64,000 nucleotides of DNA. It comes from JAIBJN01 sp963699495 (GTDB lineage Bacteria > Actinomycetota > Thermoleophilia > Gaiellales > Gaiellaceae). This document shows, piece by piece, positions 7,742 to 16,307 of this stretch (its first letter is position 1; each line of letters starts with the position of its first letter). Made by a program: the position numbers and the translations under genes. The stretch spans positions 434,001 through 498,000 of the forward strand of contig CAVOUB010000005.1 in assembly GCA_963699495.1 (NCBI GenBank), written 5' to 3'. Below the pieces are notes generated by a model. The model saw only the letters and a list, made by a program, of their open reading frames with translations. It did no database searches and was not told the DNA's origin.

Positions 7742-8993
7742 CTATGGTCGCTGGGCGGGGTAGTCGCCGGGAGGACGCTCGAGCCTCCACGGCTCGTGCA
7801 CGGCCCCGCCGTCGACCCGGACAGCTCGGCCACGTGCCGGCGCACGTACTCCCCGTCCGGGTCGAAGCGCCTCGCCTGCCGGATCGGGTTGAGTACGCGG
7901 TTTGGCCGAGGATCGACGCCCGTGCCGGCGACCCACTGCCAGTTGCCGACGTTGCTGGCCAGGTCGCCGTCGACGAGCAGGTCGAAGAAGTGCGCTGCGC
8001 CCTCGCGCCAGTCGAGCCGGAGCGTCTTCGTCAGAAACGACCCCACGATCAGGCGAGCGCGGTTCGGCATCCAGCCCTCCGCGGCGAGCTGCCGCATGCC
8101 CGCGTCGACGATCGGGTAGCCCGTGCGCCCTTCCTTCCAGGCCTGGAGGGCGTCCGGGTCGTCCCGCCAGCCCGCCGGCGCTCGCGGTAGTCCTCCCGCG
8201 GAGTCTTCGGATGCGCGGCCAGGAACTGGAGGAAGAAGTCGCGCCAGCAGAGCTGGCGGACGAACGCCTCGCTCGCCGCGGCGCGCTCGGCCACCTCGAG
8301 CGGCGAGAGGCAACCGAAGTGGAGGTACGGGCTCAGCCGCGAGGTGGCGCGGCGGCGAGGTCGTCGGCGCGCCTCCTCGTAGGCTTGCGAGCGGACCGTC
8401 GAGGAAGCGCGAGAGGCGGCTTCGGCCCTCCGTCTCGCCGCCGCGGAGCCGCGCCGGCGAGTCGCCTGCACCCAGGTCGGGCAGCCGCCCGAGGTCGACG
8501 CCGTCCGGGAGCCGGGCCCGCGGCGGCTGGAGCACCGGACGCCTCCCCGCCTCCCGCCAGGCCCGCCAGTAGGGCGTGAAGACCCTGTAGTGGCCGCCGC
8601 TCGACGTCAGCACCTCGTCAGGGTCGACGACGGACAGACGAGGGAAAGACGCGCACGTCGAGCTGCGTCGCGCAGGCGCCGTTCGCGCCGCTGCGCGAAC
8701 GAGCTGGCGTCCTCGGCGAAGTACACCGCTCCGGCCTCGACCTGCTGCGCCAGTCTGACCGTCTCGGCCACGGTCTCCCCGCGGCGCAGGGCCAAACCAC
8801 CGAGCGAGTCGCTCAGATCCCTCAGCGCCTCACCGAGGAAGGCGAGCCGGTTGGAAGCGCCGAAGCAGCCGAGGATGGTCTCGTCGAGGACGAAGAGCGG
8901 AAGCACGCGCTCGGCCTCCTCCGCCGCGGCGGCGAGCGCTGGGTTGTCGTGAACCCTCAGGTCGCGCGTGAAGAGGACGACCGCGGTGCGCAC
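7742..8993 (-). CDS. phr: Deoxyribodipyrimidine photolyase/cryptochrome, several frameshifts
   Basis: Light-driven repair of UV pyrimidine dimers using FAD plus an antenna chromophore. Start GTG at 8993 (VLFTRDLRVHDNPAL, the photolyase N-terminal alpha/beta domain). FAD-domain motifs are clear further on: RLSPYLHFGCLSP, CWRDFFLQFL, the GYPIVDAGMRQL and MPNRARLIVGSFLTK blocks, DLASNVGNWQWVAGTG, and a C-terminal HEPWRL. These lie in different frames; indels near 8635, 8385, 8170 and 7820 are needed. Restored length is about 415 residues, normal for the class. Last gene of the minus-strand light operon, overlapping the methyltransferase upstream. The number of indels suggests poor sequence here, though decay is possible. 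Confidence 0.85.
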
Positions 8994-9959
8994 CGCTCGA
9001 AGAGGTAGTGGGCCACGAGCCACTCGGCGCCGCCGCGGTAGCCCCACAGCTCGGCGCACGCCAGGAAGAAGACGCGCCACTCGCCGAGGAACGCCCGGCC
9101 GTAGCGAGCGGCGATCTCGTCCTCGTTCACCCGCAGCCGCTCGAGCCACGCTTCCGCGGTGCGGGCGTAGTGCGTCCCTTCCACGAGCCAGCGCTCGACG
9201 AGAGGGAGATCGCCGCCGAGACGGGGAAGGAGGTCGGCCGAGGGCATCGTCCCGCCGGTGAAGAACCTCCTCGCCATCCACCCCTCGCCGTAGGGATAGG
9301 CGAGCTCGCGGTGGCAGAAGAGGTGCACGAAGAGGGCACCGTCCGGCTCCAGCAACCCCGCCAGGCGCTCCATCAACGCCTCGTAGTTCCGCATGTGCTC
9401 GAACATCTCGACGAGACGACGCGGTCGAAGCGGCGGTCGAGCACGAGCTCGCTCACGTCGGCGGTGACGACCTCGACGTTGGCGGGCGCGCGCGCCTCGA
9501 TCCACTCGCGCTGCAAGCGCGAGTTCGAGACCGCCGTGATCCGCGCTTCCGGGAACCGCTCGGCGGCGAAGAGCGCGAACGACCCCCAGCCGCAGCCGAG
9601 ATCGAGGATCGCCTGGCCGTCCTCGATCCGGGCCCGCTCGCACGTGAGGGCGAGCATCGCCTCCTCGGCCTCGGCGAGCGTCTCGACACCTCGAGGCCAG
9701 TAGCAGGAGCTGTACTTGAGCCGGGGCCCCAGGACCAGCTCGAAGAACTCGGGCGGGACCTCGTAGTGCTGCTCGTTCGGCTTCGCGGGGACGAGCGCGA
9801 TCGGCGCGCGCCGCAGCTCGTCCACGAACGCCTCCTTCGCGAGCCGGGCCCTTCGCCCGCTCCCGGCGAAGGCGGGTCGCGAGGTTGGCCCGGATCCCGA
9901 GCCGGAGCAGCGGCTCGGGAACCACGTCCGCGGCGATCGACGCGATCGACGACCGTCAC
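8957..9959 (-). CDS. Cyclopropane-fatty-acid synthase-like methyltransferase 1, frame disrupted
   Basis: SAM-dependent enzyme acting on unsaturated membrane phospholipids. The start is the GTG at 9957-9959, overlapping the DUF1295 stop. Motifs: NEQHYEVPPEFFELVLGPRLKYSSCYW, SAM motif ILDLGCGWGSFALFAA, VEMFEHMRN and the C-terminal WRVFFLACAELWGY. Indels near 9935, 9840 and 9418 separate these blocks. Restored protein is about 330 residues, shorter than E. coli Cfa because it lacks the N-terminal lipid-binding domain. That short form, paired with a long paralogue (10750-11949), is typical of light-regulated clusters and of the methyltransferase/desaturase pairs in furan fatty acid synthesis. Product of the reaction is uncertain. 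Confidence 0.82.
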
Positions 9960-10753
9960 GCGCGCCGCTCCCGTCGGAACCAGGGCACGAAGGCGCTCGT
10001 CTCGCGCTGGTAGCGCCGGTACTCCTCGCCGCGCGAGCGGAGCGAGCTCTCCTCCGCCGCCGGCACGCCGGTGACGAAGAGGATCAGGTAGAGCATGATC
10101 GCCGGGGCGACCAGCCCGATCCAGCCGTACGGCGCCTCGAGCGCGACCAGCGCATAGGCGACCCACGTCAGCCACTGGAAGAAGTAGTTCGGGTGGCGCG
10201 AGTAGCGCCAGAGGCCGGTCTTCAGCGTCCGCCCCTTGTTCGTCGGGTCGGACTTGAAGCGCTGGAGCTGCCGGTCGGCCGCGCGCTCGAGCACGGCTGC
10301 GCCGATCCAGAGGGCCGCCCCTGCCCAAGCGAGTAGCCCCAGCCGCTCGTCCGGGTCGAACGCCGCCAGCAGGATCGGCGCCGAGAGGACCGCCGCCACG
10401 AGAGCCTGTGCCTGGTAGAAGACGAAGAAGCTGGACTGCTCGCGACCGCGCGCCCGCCAGCGGCTCCGCAGCTCCCGGTAGCGCTCGTCCTCGCCCTTGC
10501 CGACCCGTGAGAGGACGAGGCGCGCGACGCGGAGGTTCTCCAGGCCCGCCATGGTCGCGATCAGCACCCGGTGCGCCAGGCTGCCGTCCGCCAGGAGCGC
10601 GTAGAGGGCCGCGATCGCGACGAGGGACGCGGCCCAGCCCGCGTCGACTGCTGTCGCGTCCCGCGTCCGCCGCTGGCGCAGGTAGAGCGCCGTCTGGATC
10701 GCGGCGGCGAGCGCCCACGCGAGCAGAAACAGGAGCCAGCGCGACTCGATCAA
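9956..10753 (-). CDS. DUF1295 family membrane protein (steroid 5-alpha-reductase-like)
   Basis: 265 residues. The TTG at 10751-10753 is taken as start because it overlaps the upstream stop (TTGA). About six hydrophobic segments, with the family signature LWRYSRHPNYFFQWLTWVAYAL in the second half and a following VPAAEESSLRSRGEEYRRYQ. DUF1295 proteins belong to the steroid 5-alpha reductase/isoprenylcysteine methyltransferase superfamily and are thought to reduce lipid double bonds with NADPH. Sandwiched between two cyclopropane-synthase-like genes, it probably acts on the same acyl chains. No frameshift seen. Confidence 0.85.
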   Translation of the reverse strand: MIESRWLLFLLAWALAAAIQTALYLRQRRTRDATAVDAGWAASLVAIAALYALLADGSLAHRVLIATMAGLENLRVARLVLSRVGKGEDERYRELRSRWRARGREQSSFFVFYQAQALVAAVLSAPILLAAFDPDERLGLLAWAGAALWIGAAVLERAADRQLQRFKSDPTNKGRTLKTGLWRYSRHPNYFFQWLTWVAYALVALEAPYGWIGLVAPAIMLYLILFVTGVPAAEESSLRSRGEEYRRYQRETSAFVPWFRRERRA

Positions 10754-11949
10754 CGGGTCACCACGAGCTGGGCATCGCGGAGGAGGCCGGCGCGGAAGAG
10801 CGCCTCGCACGAGGCGAGGTAGAAGTCCCAGGTGCGCACGAAGCGCTCGTCGTAGCCCAGCGCGCGCACCTCACCGAGCCGCGAGACGAACGCCTCGCGC
10901 CAGCGGGCGAGCGTCTCGCCGTAGTGCTGCCCGATCTCCTCCAGGGAGTGAATGTGGAGCTCGCCCGCAGCCTGCGCCAGGGCGCCCAGCGAGGGGATGA
11001 GGCAACCGGGGAAGACGTGACGCTCGATCCAGTCCGGGCTGGAGCGGTAGCGGCGGTAGCGGGCGTCGGGGATGAGGATCGTCTGGATACTGGCGCGACC
11101 GCCGGGCGCGAGCACGCGGTCGATCGTGGCGAAGAAGGAGGCGAAGAGCTTCTCGCCGATCGCCTCGAGCATCTCGATCGACGCCACCTTCGTGAACGAG
11201 CCCTCGACCGCGCGGAAGTCCTGGACGCGAACCTCGACCCGGTCGGCCAGCCCGGCCTCGGCGACGCGGCGCCGCGCGAGCTCGGCCTGAGCGGGAGAGA
11301 GGGTGATCCCGGTCACGCGCGCGCCGTACTCTCCGGCCGCGACGAGGGCGAAAGAGCCCCAGCCGCAGCCGATCTCGAGCACGTGGTCGCCGGGCCCGAG
11401 CTCGAGCTTCCCGCAGACCAGCCGCAGCTTGCGGCGCTGCGCCTCGGCGAGCGACTCGTCCCTGTGCTCGAAGACGGCGCACGAGTACGTCAACGTCTCG
11501 TCGAGGAAGAGCGAGAAGAGCTCGTTGCCGAGGTCGTAGTGGTAGCGAATGTTCCGGGAGGCGGCGAGCAGGCCGGTCCGGCGGTTGAACCGCGGCCGCA
11601 GCTCGCCGAACCGGCGCAGGTGCGGGTGGCGCGCCGACGCTCGCTCCGCGTTCCGGGCCAGCAGCTCGAGCAGCCCGGGCAGGTCGTCGGAGCGCCACTC
11701 GCCCGCCTGGTAGGACTCGCCCAGCCCGAACCTCGGCCCGGTGGCGAGCCGGCGGAAGAACCGGGGGTCGTCGATCGCCATCCGAACCGCGGGCCCCGAG
11801 CCGAACGACATCTCGGCGCCGTCGGGCAGGCGGACGACGAGCGTCCCGCCCTCGAGCCCCGGCAGGACTCGCTCGAGCGCCCGCACGGCGAGGCGGTCGA
11901 CCAGCGGGACGCGGGCTGCCGGCTCCCTGCGAAGGGCGTCGACGCTCAC
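10750..11949 (-). CDS. Cyclopropane-fatty-acid-phospholipid synthase 2 (full length)
   Basis: 399 residues; GTG at 11947-11949 overlaps the DUF1365 stop. It has an N-terminal lipid-binding region, then RYHYDLGNELFSLFLDETLTYS, the SAM motif VLEIGCGWGSFALVAA, the SIEMLEAIGEKLFASFF block and IQTILIPDARYRRYR, as in E. coli Cfa, with normal length. It transfers a methylene or methyl group from SAM to membrane unsaturated acyl chains. With the shorter paralogue, flavin oxidase and DUF1365 gene it forms a lipid-modification set that in other bacteria is induced by light or singlet oxygen. Whether it makes cyclopropane, methylated or furan precursors cannot be told. Confidence 0.9.
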   Translation of the reverse strand: MSVDALRREPAARVPLVDRLAVRALERVLPGLEGGTLVVRLPDGAEMSFGSGPAVRMAIDDPRFFRRLATGPRFGLGESYQAGEWRSDDLPGLLELLARNAERASARHPHLRRFGELRPRFNRRTGLLAASRNIRYHYDLGNELFSLFLDETLTYSCAVFEHRDESLAEAQRRKLRLVCGKLELGPGDHVLEIGCGWGSFALVAAGEYGARVTGITLSPAQAELARRRVAEAGLADRVEVRVQDFRAVEGSFTKVASIEMLEAIGEKLFASFFATIDRVLAPGGRASIQTILIPDARYRRYRSSPDWIERHVFPGCLIPSLGALAQAAGELHIHSLEEIGQHYGETLARWREAFVSRLGEVRALGYDERFVRTWDFYLASCEALFRAGLLRDAQLVVTR

Positions 11950-12683
11950 GTCCGCACGGATCCTTTCCCCGGCTCGAAGGGCGGCTTCCTGTGGAACGGA
12001 ACCCGCTTGAGGAAGAGCTTGAGCGCCTGCCAGTGGATGAGCGCGATCACCTGGAGCGGCATCAGCGGGTAGCGGACGAGAAAGCGGGCGAGGGTCGCGC
12101 CGGTGAGCTCTCGCCTGCGAGCGGCGAGCACGGCCTGGAGCGGCATGCGGTCGTCCTCGTGCACCTCGATCCGCGCGAACACCGTCTCGCCCGGCTCCGA
12201 GAACGTGTAGCGGTAGCGCTGGTCGAGGCCCATGAACGGCGAGACGTGGAGCCGCTTGTCGTGCTCGTAGTCGAGCGCGTCGCCGGGAAGCAGCTCGGGA
12301 AGGCGCTCGCCGAAGGTGTTGTTGAGCTCCGCGATCATGCACGCGAGCGAGCCGTCGGCGCGGTAGCACCAGTAGAAGGACACCGGGTTGAAGACGTAGC
12401 CGAGGACGCGGAGCTGCGTGAGGACGAGCACACGCTCGATCGACGGATCGCCGGCGAAGCGGATCACCGCGTCCTTGAGCGGCGTCCCGTCGCCGTCGAA
12501 GTGGTCGCGGTCGCGAAGCGAGAGGACGTTCGAGCGGTTGACCGAGAGCAGCCGGAAGCGCCGGTCGAGCTCAGGCAGCTCGTCGAGGTCGAGCAGCCAG
12601 TACGCCACGGGGTAGCGAAACGCGTGGCGCTTCGGCTCGTGCCGGGCGTGGATCAACGTCCCTTCGTAGAGCGCCGAGATCAC
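11946..12683 (-). CDS. DUF1365 family protein
   Basis: 245 residues; GTG start overlaps the flavin oxidase stop by GTGA. Family features: SALYEGTLIHARHEPKRHAFRY at the start, LRVLGYVFNPVSFYWCYR near the middle, and LHVSPFMGLDQRYRYTF. DUF1365 proteins are nearly always next to a flavin-dependent amine-oxidase-like gene and a cyclopropane-synthase-like gene, as here; a role in acyl-lipid modification is inferred from this linkage and no reaction is firmly assigned. No membrane segment except possibly a hydrophobic stretch near the C-terminus (LMPLQVIALIHW). Confidence 0.88.
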   Translation of the reverse strand: MISALYEGTLIHARHEPKRHAFRYPVAYWLLDLDELPELDRRFRLLSVNRSNVLSLRDRDHFDGDGTPLKDAVIRFAGDPSIERVLVLTQLRVLGYVFNPVSFYWCYRADGSLACMIAELNNTFGERLPELLPGDALDYEHDKRLHVSPFMGLDQRYRYTFSEPGETVFARIEVHEDDRMPLQAVLAARRRELTGATLARFLVRYPLMPLQVIALIHWQALKLFLKRVPFHRKPPFEPGKGSVRT

Positions 12684-13886
12684 CAGCGCACCCCCAGCGC
12701 GGCGGCCGCGCGCACCCCGGACGCGAGCCCGTCCTCGTGGAAGCCGTTGCCGTGGTAGGCGCCCGCGAACACGGTGCGTCCCCGGGCAAGCTGAGGTAGG
12801 CTGCCTCTGGGCGGCGATCGCCTCGACGGTGAAGTGCGGGTGCGAGTAGCGGAAACGGCCGCGCACGTGCTCCTCCGGCACGTCCTCGTTGAGCGTCACC
12901 AGGTAGTCCCTCTCGGCGTCGAGCCGCTGGAGGCTGTTCAGCCAGTACGTGACGGTCGGCCGTGCAGCGCCGTTCATCCGGTAGTTCCAGGACGCCCGGG
13001 CGGCCTTCGCGCGGGGCAGGAACGACGCGTCCGTGTGGAGGACGGCATCGTTGGCTGTGTACGAGAACGCTCCGAGCAGCCGTCGCTCCTCGTCGGTCGG
13101 ATCCTCGAGCAATGCGAGCGCCTCGTCGGCGTGGGTGGCGACCACCACGCGATCGAATCGGTGCGCCGCGCCGTCGGCCGTCCGCACCAGGACGCGGTCC
13201 GGCCCCCGCCGGACGCTCCGCACCGGGAGGCCGGTTCGAACCCCGCCCAGTCGCTCGGCGACCGCGTCGACGTACGTCCGGCTCCCCCCCACGACGCTGC
13301 GCCAGCGAAAGCGGCGGAAGCCGAGCATCCCGTGGTTGTCGAAGAACCGGATCGCGTACCCCGCCGGGAGCTCGAGCGCGCGCGCCGGCTCGGCCGACCA
13401 GAGCGCGGAGGTGAGCGGGACGAGGAAGTGGCGGCGGAAGCGCTGCGAGTACCCGTGCTCGTCGAGGTAGCGGCCGAGCGACCAGCCGTCCAGATCCTGC
13501 TCGTCGAGCGACCGGCGGGCGGTGCGCAGCCAGCGCCCGATCTCCCAGAGGAGCCCGTGGAAGCGGGCGCTCGCCGCGTTCCGCGCCTGCGCGAACGGCC
13601 GGCGGCCCGCGTACTCGAGCCCGCAGTCGCGGCAGCTGACCGAGAAGGACATGTCCGACTCCTGCGTGCGGATCCCGAGCTCGGCGAAGAGGCGCCCGAG
13701 CAGCGGGTAGTTCCGCTCGTTGTGGACGAGGAAGCCGGTGTCGAGCGCGAGACCGTCGACGGAGACGGTGTTGACGTGCCCGCCGGGCCGCGCCTCTCGC
13801 TCGAACACCTCGACCTCGTGCGCGCGGGCGAGCACGTAGGCGGCCCCGAGGCCGGCGACGCCGCCGCCCACCACTGCCACCCGCAT
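12680..13886 (-). CDS. FAD-dependent amine-oxidase-like protein (one frameshift)
   Basis: About 402 residues if repaired. The N-terminal FAD dinucleotide motif (VAVVGGGVAGLGAAYVLA), the following EREARPGGHVNTV, and a C-terminal FAD motif (TVFAGAYHGNGFHEDGLASG) identify an NAD(P)-binding flavoprotein of the amine oxidase type. The C-terminal motif is in a shifted frame; a one-base change near 12800 restores it. Such proteins sit with DUF1365 and Cfa-like genes and one (UfaO-type) oxidises methylated acyl chains in furan fatty acid synthesis, which I recall from Rhodobacter work. ATG at 13884-13886 overlaps the upstream stop. Confidence 0.85.
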
Positions 13887-14271
13887 CACGTTGGCTCCAG
13901 CCTGCGGCGCTCGAGCTGTGTCGCGGACGGGATCTTCACGTTCCACACCAGGCGGAGCCGCTCGAGCGCACGGATCACCCACCAGGAGACGTCGAGCTGC
14001 CGGCGACCCAGCCCGTGTCGTGCCGACGCGGGAAATGCGTGATGGTTGTTGTGCCAGCCCTCGCCGAACACGAGCAGGGCGACGAGCCAGTTGTTGCGAG
14101 CCTCGTCGCGTCGCGCAGGCCGATCGCACGCGCGGTCTCCTCGTCGGAGCCCATCATGCGCGCGAGTCGGCCAGGGGCCACCAGCCCCAGGAGCCCGAAC
14201 GCGAGCGAGCCGCCTGCGAGCACGCCTGATCCGGCCCGGACCCGGCGGGTGCTGCGTTCTCGAGTTGTCAC
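13886..14271 (-). pseudogene. Fatty acid desaturase remnant fused to an unrelated N-terminus
   Basis: The last 70 codons (about 14105-13886) encode a desaturase C-terminus with the third His box, GEGWHNNHHAFP, and a typical ALERLRLVWNVKIPSA tail. The first two His boxes and membrane core of a desaturase (normally about 300 residues) are missing. In front lie about 55 codons in another frame from a GTG at 14271 with good ribosome site GGAGGT. They encode a small hydrophobic protein start (FGLLGLVAPGRLARMMG) of a different, unrecognised family. The join near 14100 also needs a one-base shift. This looks like an internal deletion that fused two genes. It is the first gene of the lipid operon. 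Confidence 0.7.
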
Positions 14272-14339
14272 CTTGTCGACCTCCAAGTCTGGGGGATTCG
14301 TTCTCTGCCGGTCCTGTGGTTCGGGGGGACCCCGGCCCG

Positions 14340-14376
14340 CGAGGCCGCGCCGGCTGCCGCATCCGGCGCGGCCTCG
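14340..14376 (-). terminator. Perfect 14-bp hairpin between the secreted-protein gene and the lipid operon
   Basis: 14340-14353 pairs with 14363-14376 around a 9-base loop, with no T-run. It lies 21 bases after the stop of the secreted-protein gene and about 70 bases before the next start. It may end most transcripts from the CarH-controlled promoter or set a ratio between the first gene and the lipid operon. Confidence 0.55.
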
Positions 14377-14396
14377 TATGCCCACGGGACGCCGGG

Positions 14397-15014
14397 CTAC
14401 GCGGCGACGCGGGCGAAGACCTGGGCCGTCCCCAGGTCGATGCCGGCGCCGAAGAAGGTGACGCCGAGGCTCGAGTTCAGCGCGCCTGCAGCGGCCTCCG
14501 TCAGCGAGGCGTCGACGTTCTTCACGCGGACGTGGCGGCCCTGGCTGATGATCTTGGCCCTCGAGAAGTCGAGGTCGAGGATCGCGACCCGGGCGGCCGG
14601 GTTTCCGTTCACCTCGGCGGTGAGGGTGGCGCTGCCCAGCTTGATCCGGAAGTTCGTCAGGAGCAGCGACTTGCCGTTGTTCGTGTTGACGAAGTTGATG
14701 CCTCCGGAGTGGTCGATCGCCCCGGTGAGGGCCGACAGGTTGACACTCCCACCGGTGATCGGGAACGAGTAGCGGACGGAGAGGCCCTCGTCCTTCTGGA
14801 GCAGCTGGAAGCCAGTCGGTCCCACCGGCTGCGGCGAGATGCCGTTGTCCAGCAGCACCTTCGTCGTCGCCGGGTCGGTGACGAACTTCGTCTTGTCTCC
14901 GACCAGCCGGACCGACGAGCCCTCTGCCGAAGCAGCACCCGCGAGCACGGCCGTGAGCGTGAGCACCAGCGCGAGAGCGGGAAGCAGAAGCCTGAGCGGG
15001 GACTTGCCTTTCAT
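14397..15014 (-). CDS. Secreted protein with HtaA-like beta domain
   Basis: 205 residues; ATG at 15012-15014 with AAGGAGGA upstream. The N-terminus is a clear signal peptide (MKGKSPLRLLLPALALVLTLTAVLAGAASA). The mature part is beta-rich, with ITGGSVNLSALTGAIDHSGGINF and ATLTAEVNG, which resemble repeat units of HtaA-type domains (heme or surface proteins of actinobacteria); no heme-binding Tyr/His set is evident, so the comparison is structural only. It is directly driven by a consensus promoter overlapped by CarH-type operator repeats, so it should be strongly light-regulated. Likely exported or cell-wall associated. Confidence 0.7.
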   Translation of the reverse strand: MKGKSPLRLLLPALALVLTLTAVLAGAASAEGSSVRLVGDKTKFVTDPATTKVLLDNGISPQPVGPTGFQLLQKDEGLSVRYSFPITGGSVNLSALTGAIDHSGGINFVNTNNGKSLLLTNFRIKLGSATLTAEVNGNPAARVAILDLDFSRAKIISQGRHVRVKNVDASLTEAAAGALNSSLGVTFFGAGIDLGTAQVFARVAA

Positions 15015-15057
15015 GGGTGTTCCTCCTTCGTTAGGGGAAGAGCGGTGTGCGTGGAAC

Positions 15058-15086
15058 GTTATACAGATCTGTAGAGACTCTGTCAA
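15058..15086 (-). promoter_or_regulatory. Consensus sigma-70 promoter for the secreted protein/lipid operon
   Basis: On the minus strand TTGACA (15081-15086) and TATAAC (15058-15063) are separated by exactly 17 bases, ideal spacing. Such a near-perfect promoter is unusual in this GC-rich window and suits a gene normally held off by a repressor. The -35 box coincides with one of the operator repeats. Confidence 0.8.
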
Positions 15087-15111
15087 GAGTATGAACGGTT
15101 TTTGTACAAAC
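15068..15111 (-). promoter_or_regulatory. CarH/LitR-type operator: 11-bp-phased TnnACA repeats
   Basis: On the minus strand the motif TnnACA occurs as TGTACA (15103-15108), TTGACA (15081-15086) and TCTACA (15070-15075); starts are 22 and 11 bases apart, and a degenerate unit occupies the missing phase at 15092. Known CarH operators consist of 11-bp repeats nnnTnnACAnn overlapping the -35 box, which is exactly this arrangement. The gene for a CarH-like protein starts 30 bases away. Confidence 0.75.
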
Positions 15112-15130
15112 ATCGTCTCGGTTCTGTAAG
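15102..15130 (+). promoter_or_regulatory. Promoter for the CarH-like gene, probably leaderless
   Basis: TTGTAC (15102-15107) and TGTAAG (15125-15130) are 17 bases apart. Transcription would begin near 15137, two bases before the ATG at 15139, giving an essentially leaderless mRNA, in keeping with the lack of a ribosome site. The operator unit TGTACA overlaps the -35 box, implying autorepression. Confidence 0.5.
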
Positions 15131-15138
15131 GTCAGGGG

Positions 15139-16005
15139 ATGGCCGAACCCGGACATCTGAGGATCGGGGAGCTGAGTCGCCGCGTCGGCGTGAGCCCCGA
15201 GCTGCTCCGCGCCTGGGAGCTTCGCTACGGGCTCCTGCGGCCGACGCGGTCGCCCGGAGGCTTCCGTCTCTACTCGGCGGCTGACGTCGCACGCGTCGGC
15301 CGAATGCGCGCGTACCAGGAGCAGGGGCTCTCGGCTGCCGAGGCCGCCCGGCTGGCGAATGAGATGGTTCCCGAGGACTCGCCTGCAGACAGCCCGGCTG
15401 CGCCCGATCGTAGCGAGCTCGCCCGCGCTCTCGAGCGTTTCGACGAGCCGGGAGCCCAGGCGGCGTTCGACCGGGCGCTCGGCGCGGTCAGTCTCGACGC
15501 GCTCCTCCGCGACCTCGTGATCCCCTATCTCACCGAGCTCGGGGATCGCTGGGAGGCGGGCAGCGCCACCGTCGGTGAGGAGCACTTCGCCAGCAACTTC
15601 CTCCGGGGTCGCCTGCTCGGTCTCGCGCGGGGGTGGGGGCAGGGCGCCGGCCCTCTCGCCGTGCTCGCCTGTGCGCCGGGGGAGTTGCACGATCTCGCTC
15701 TCATCTCGTTCGGGCTCGCCCTGCGCGCCCGCGGCTGGCGCATCGCCTACCTCGGGCCCGACACGCCCATGGACACGCTCCTCGAGACGACCCGGATGCT
15801 GGGGCCGCAGCTCGTCGTGGTCAGCGCGACCACGCCGCAACGTGTCTCGCGTGTGAGCGACGAGCTCAGGACGCTCGCGCAGGTCGCGCCGCTCGCTCTC
15901 GCCGGCGGGGGCCCGAAGCGCGCGCTCGCCGAATCCGTCGGCGCCGGCCTCCTGGAGGACGATCCTGTCACGGAGGCCGAGCGCGTGGCGACTTCGAGGG
16001 TCTGA
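15139..16005 (+). CDS. CarH/LitR-type MerR regulator, B12-dependent photoreceptor
   Basis: 288 residues. Residues about 7-75 are a MerR helix-turn-helix (IGELSRRVGVSPELLRAWELRYG). Residues about 90-165 are the four-helix cobalamin-capping domain carrying the diagnostic W-x9-EH motif (Trp138, Glu148, His149), whose Trp covers the adenosyl group. Residues about 170-288 are the Rossmann B12-binding domain with the lower-ligand His184 in GELHDLA. In CarH, adenosylcobalamin drives a DNA-bound tetramer in the dark and light breaks the Co-C bond to release DNA. The operator repeats in the divergent promoter and the photolyase and lipid genes support this role. The GELHDLA motif differs from the usual ExHxxG only in the last residue. 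Confidence 0.92.
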   Translation: MAEPGHLRIGELSRRVGVSPELLRAWELRYGLLRPTRSPGGFRLYSAADVARVGRMRAYQEQGLSAAEAARLANEMVPEDSPADSPAAPDRSELARALERFDEPGAQAAFDRALGAVSLDALLRDLVIPYLTELGDRWEAGSATVGEEHFASNFLRGRLLGLARGWGQGAGPLAVLACAPGELHDLALISFGLALRARGWRIAYLGPDTPMDTLLETTRMLGPQLVVVSATTPQRVSRVSDELRTLAQVAPLALAGGGPKRALAESVGAGLLEDDPVTEAERVATSRV

Positions 16006-16264
16006 CACTAGGAGCTCAGGCCACTCCGCCCCAGACCCCGCCCTTGGGAGGCTCCCGGTGTGCCGCCCGGTATGTACGCCACGCGGCCCGTTACCTCACG
16101 ACCGCCCGCTCCCTCGCCGCGCTGCTGCGGCCCTGCCCCCGCCTGAGGCGTCACCGCGAGGCCCTCACGGGGGACGGATCCCGGGAGGGACGTGAACCAG
16201 CCGGTGACCAGGGACAGGACAGGGGAGGCCCGCGGCGACGTCCCGCAACGCGAGGCCCAGCTTC

Positions 16265-16307
16265 AAGCCGACGCTCGGACTCGAACCGAGGACCCCTTCA
16301 TTACGAG
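16265..16307 (-). repeat. 43-bp repeat, copy inside tRNA-Thr
   Basis: Perfect match to 5556-5598; covers tRNA positions from the anticodon loop to the discriminator plus one flanking base. With the left copy it delimits a segment of about 10.7 kb. Confidence 0.75.
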
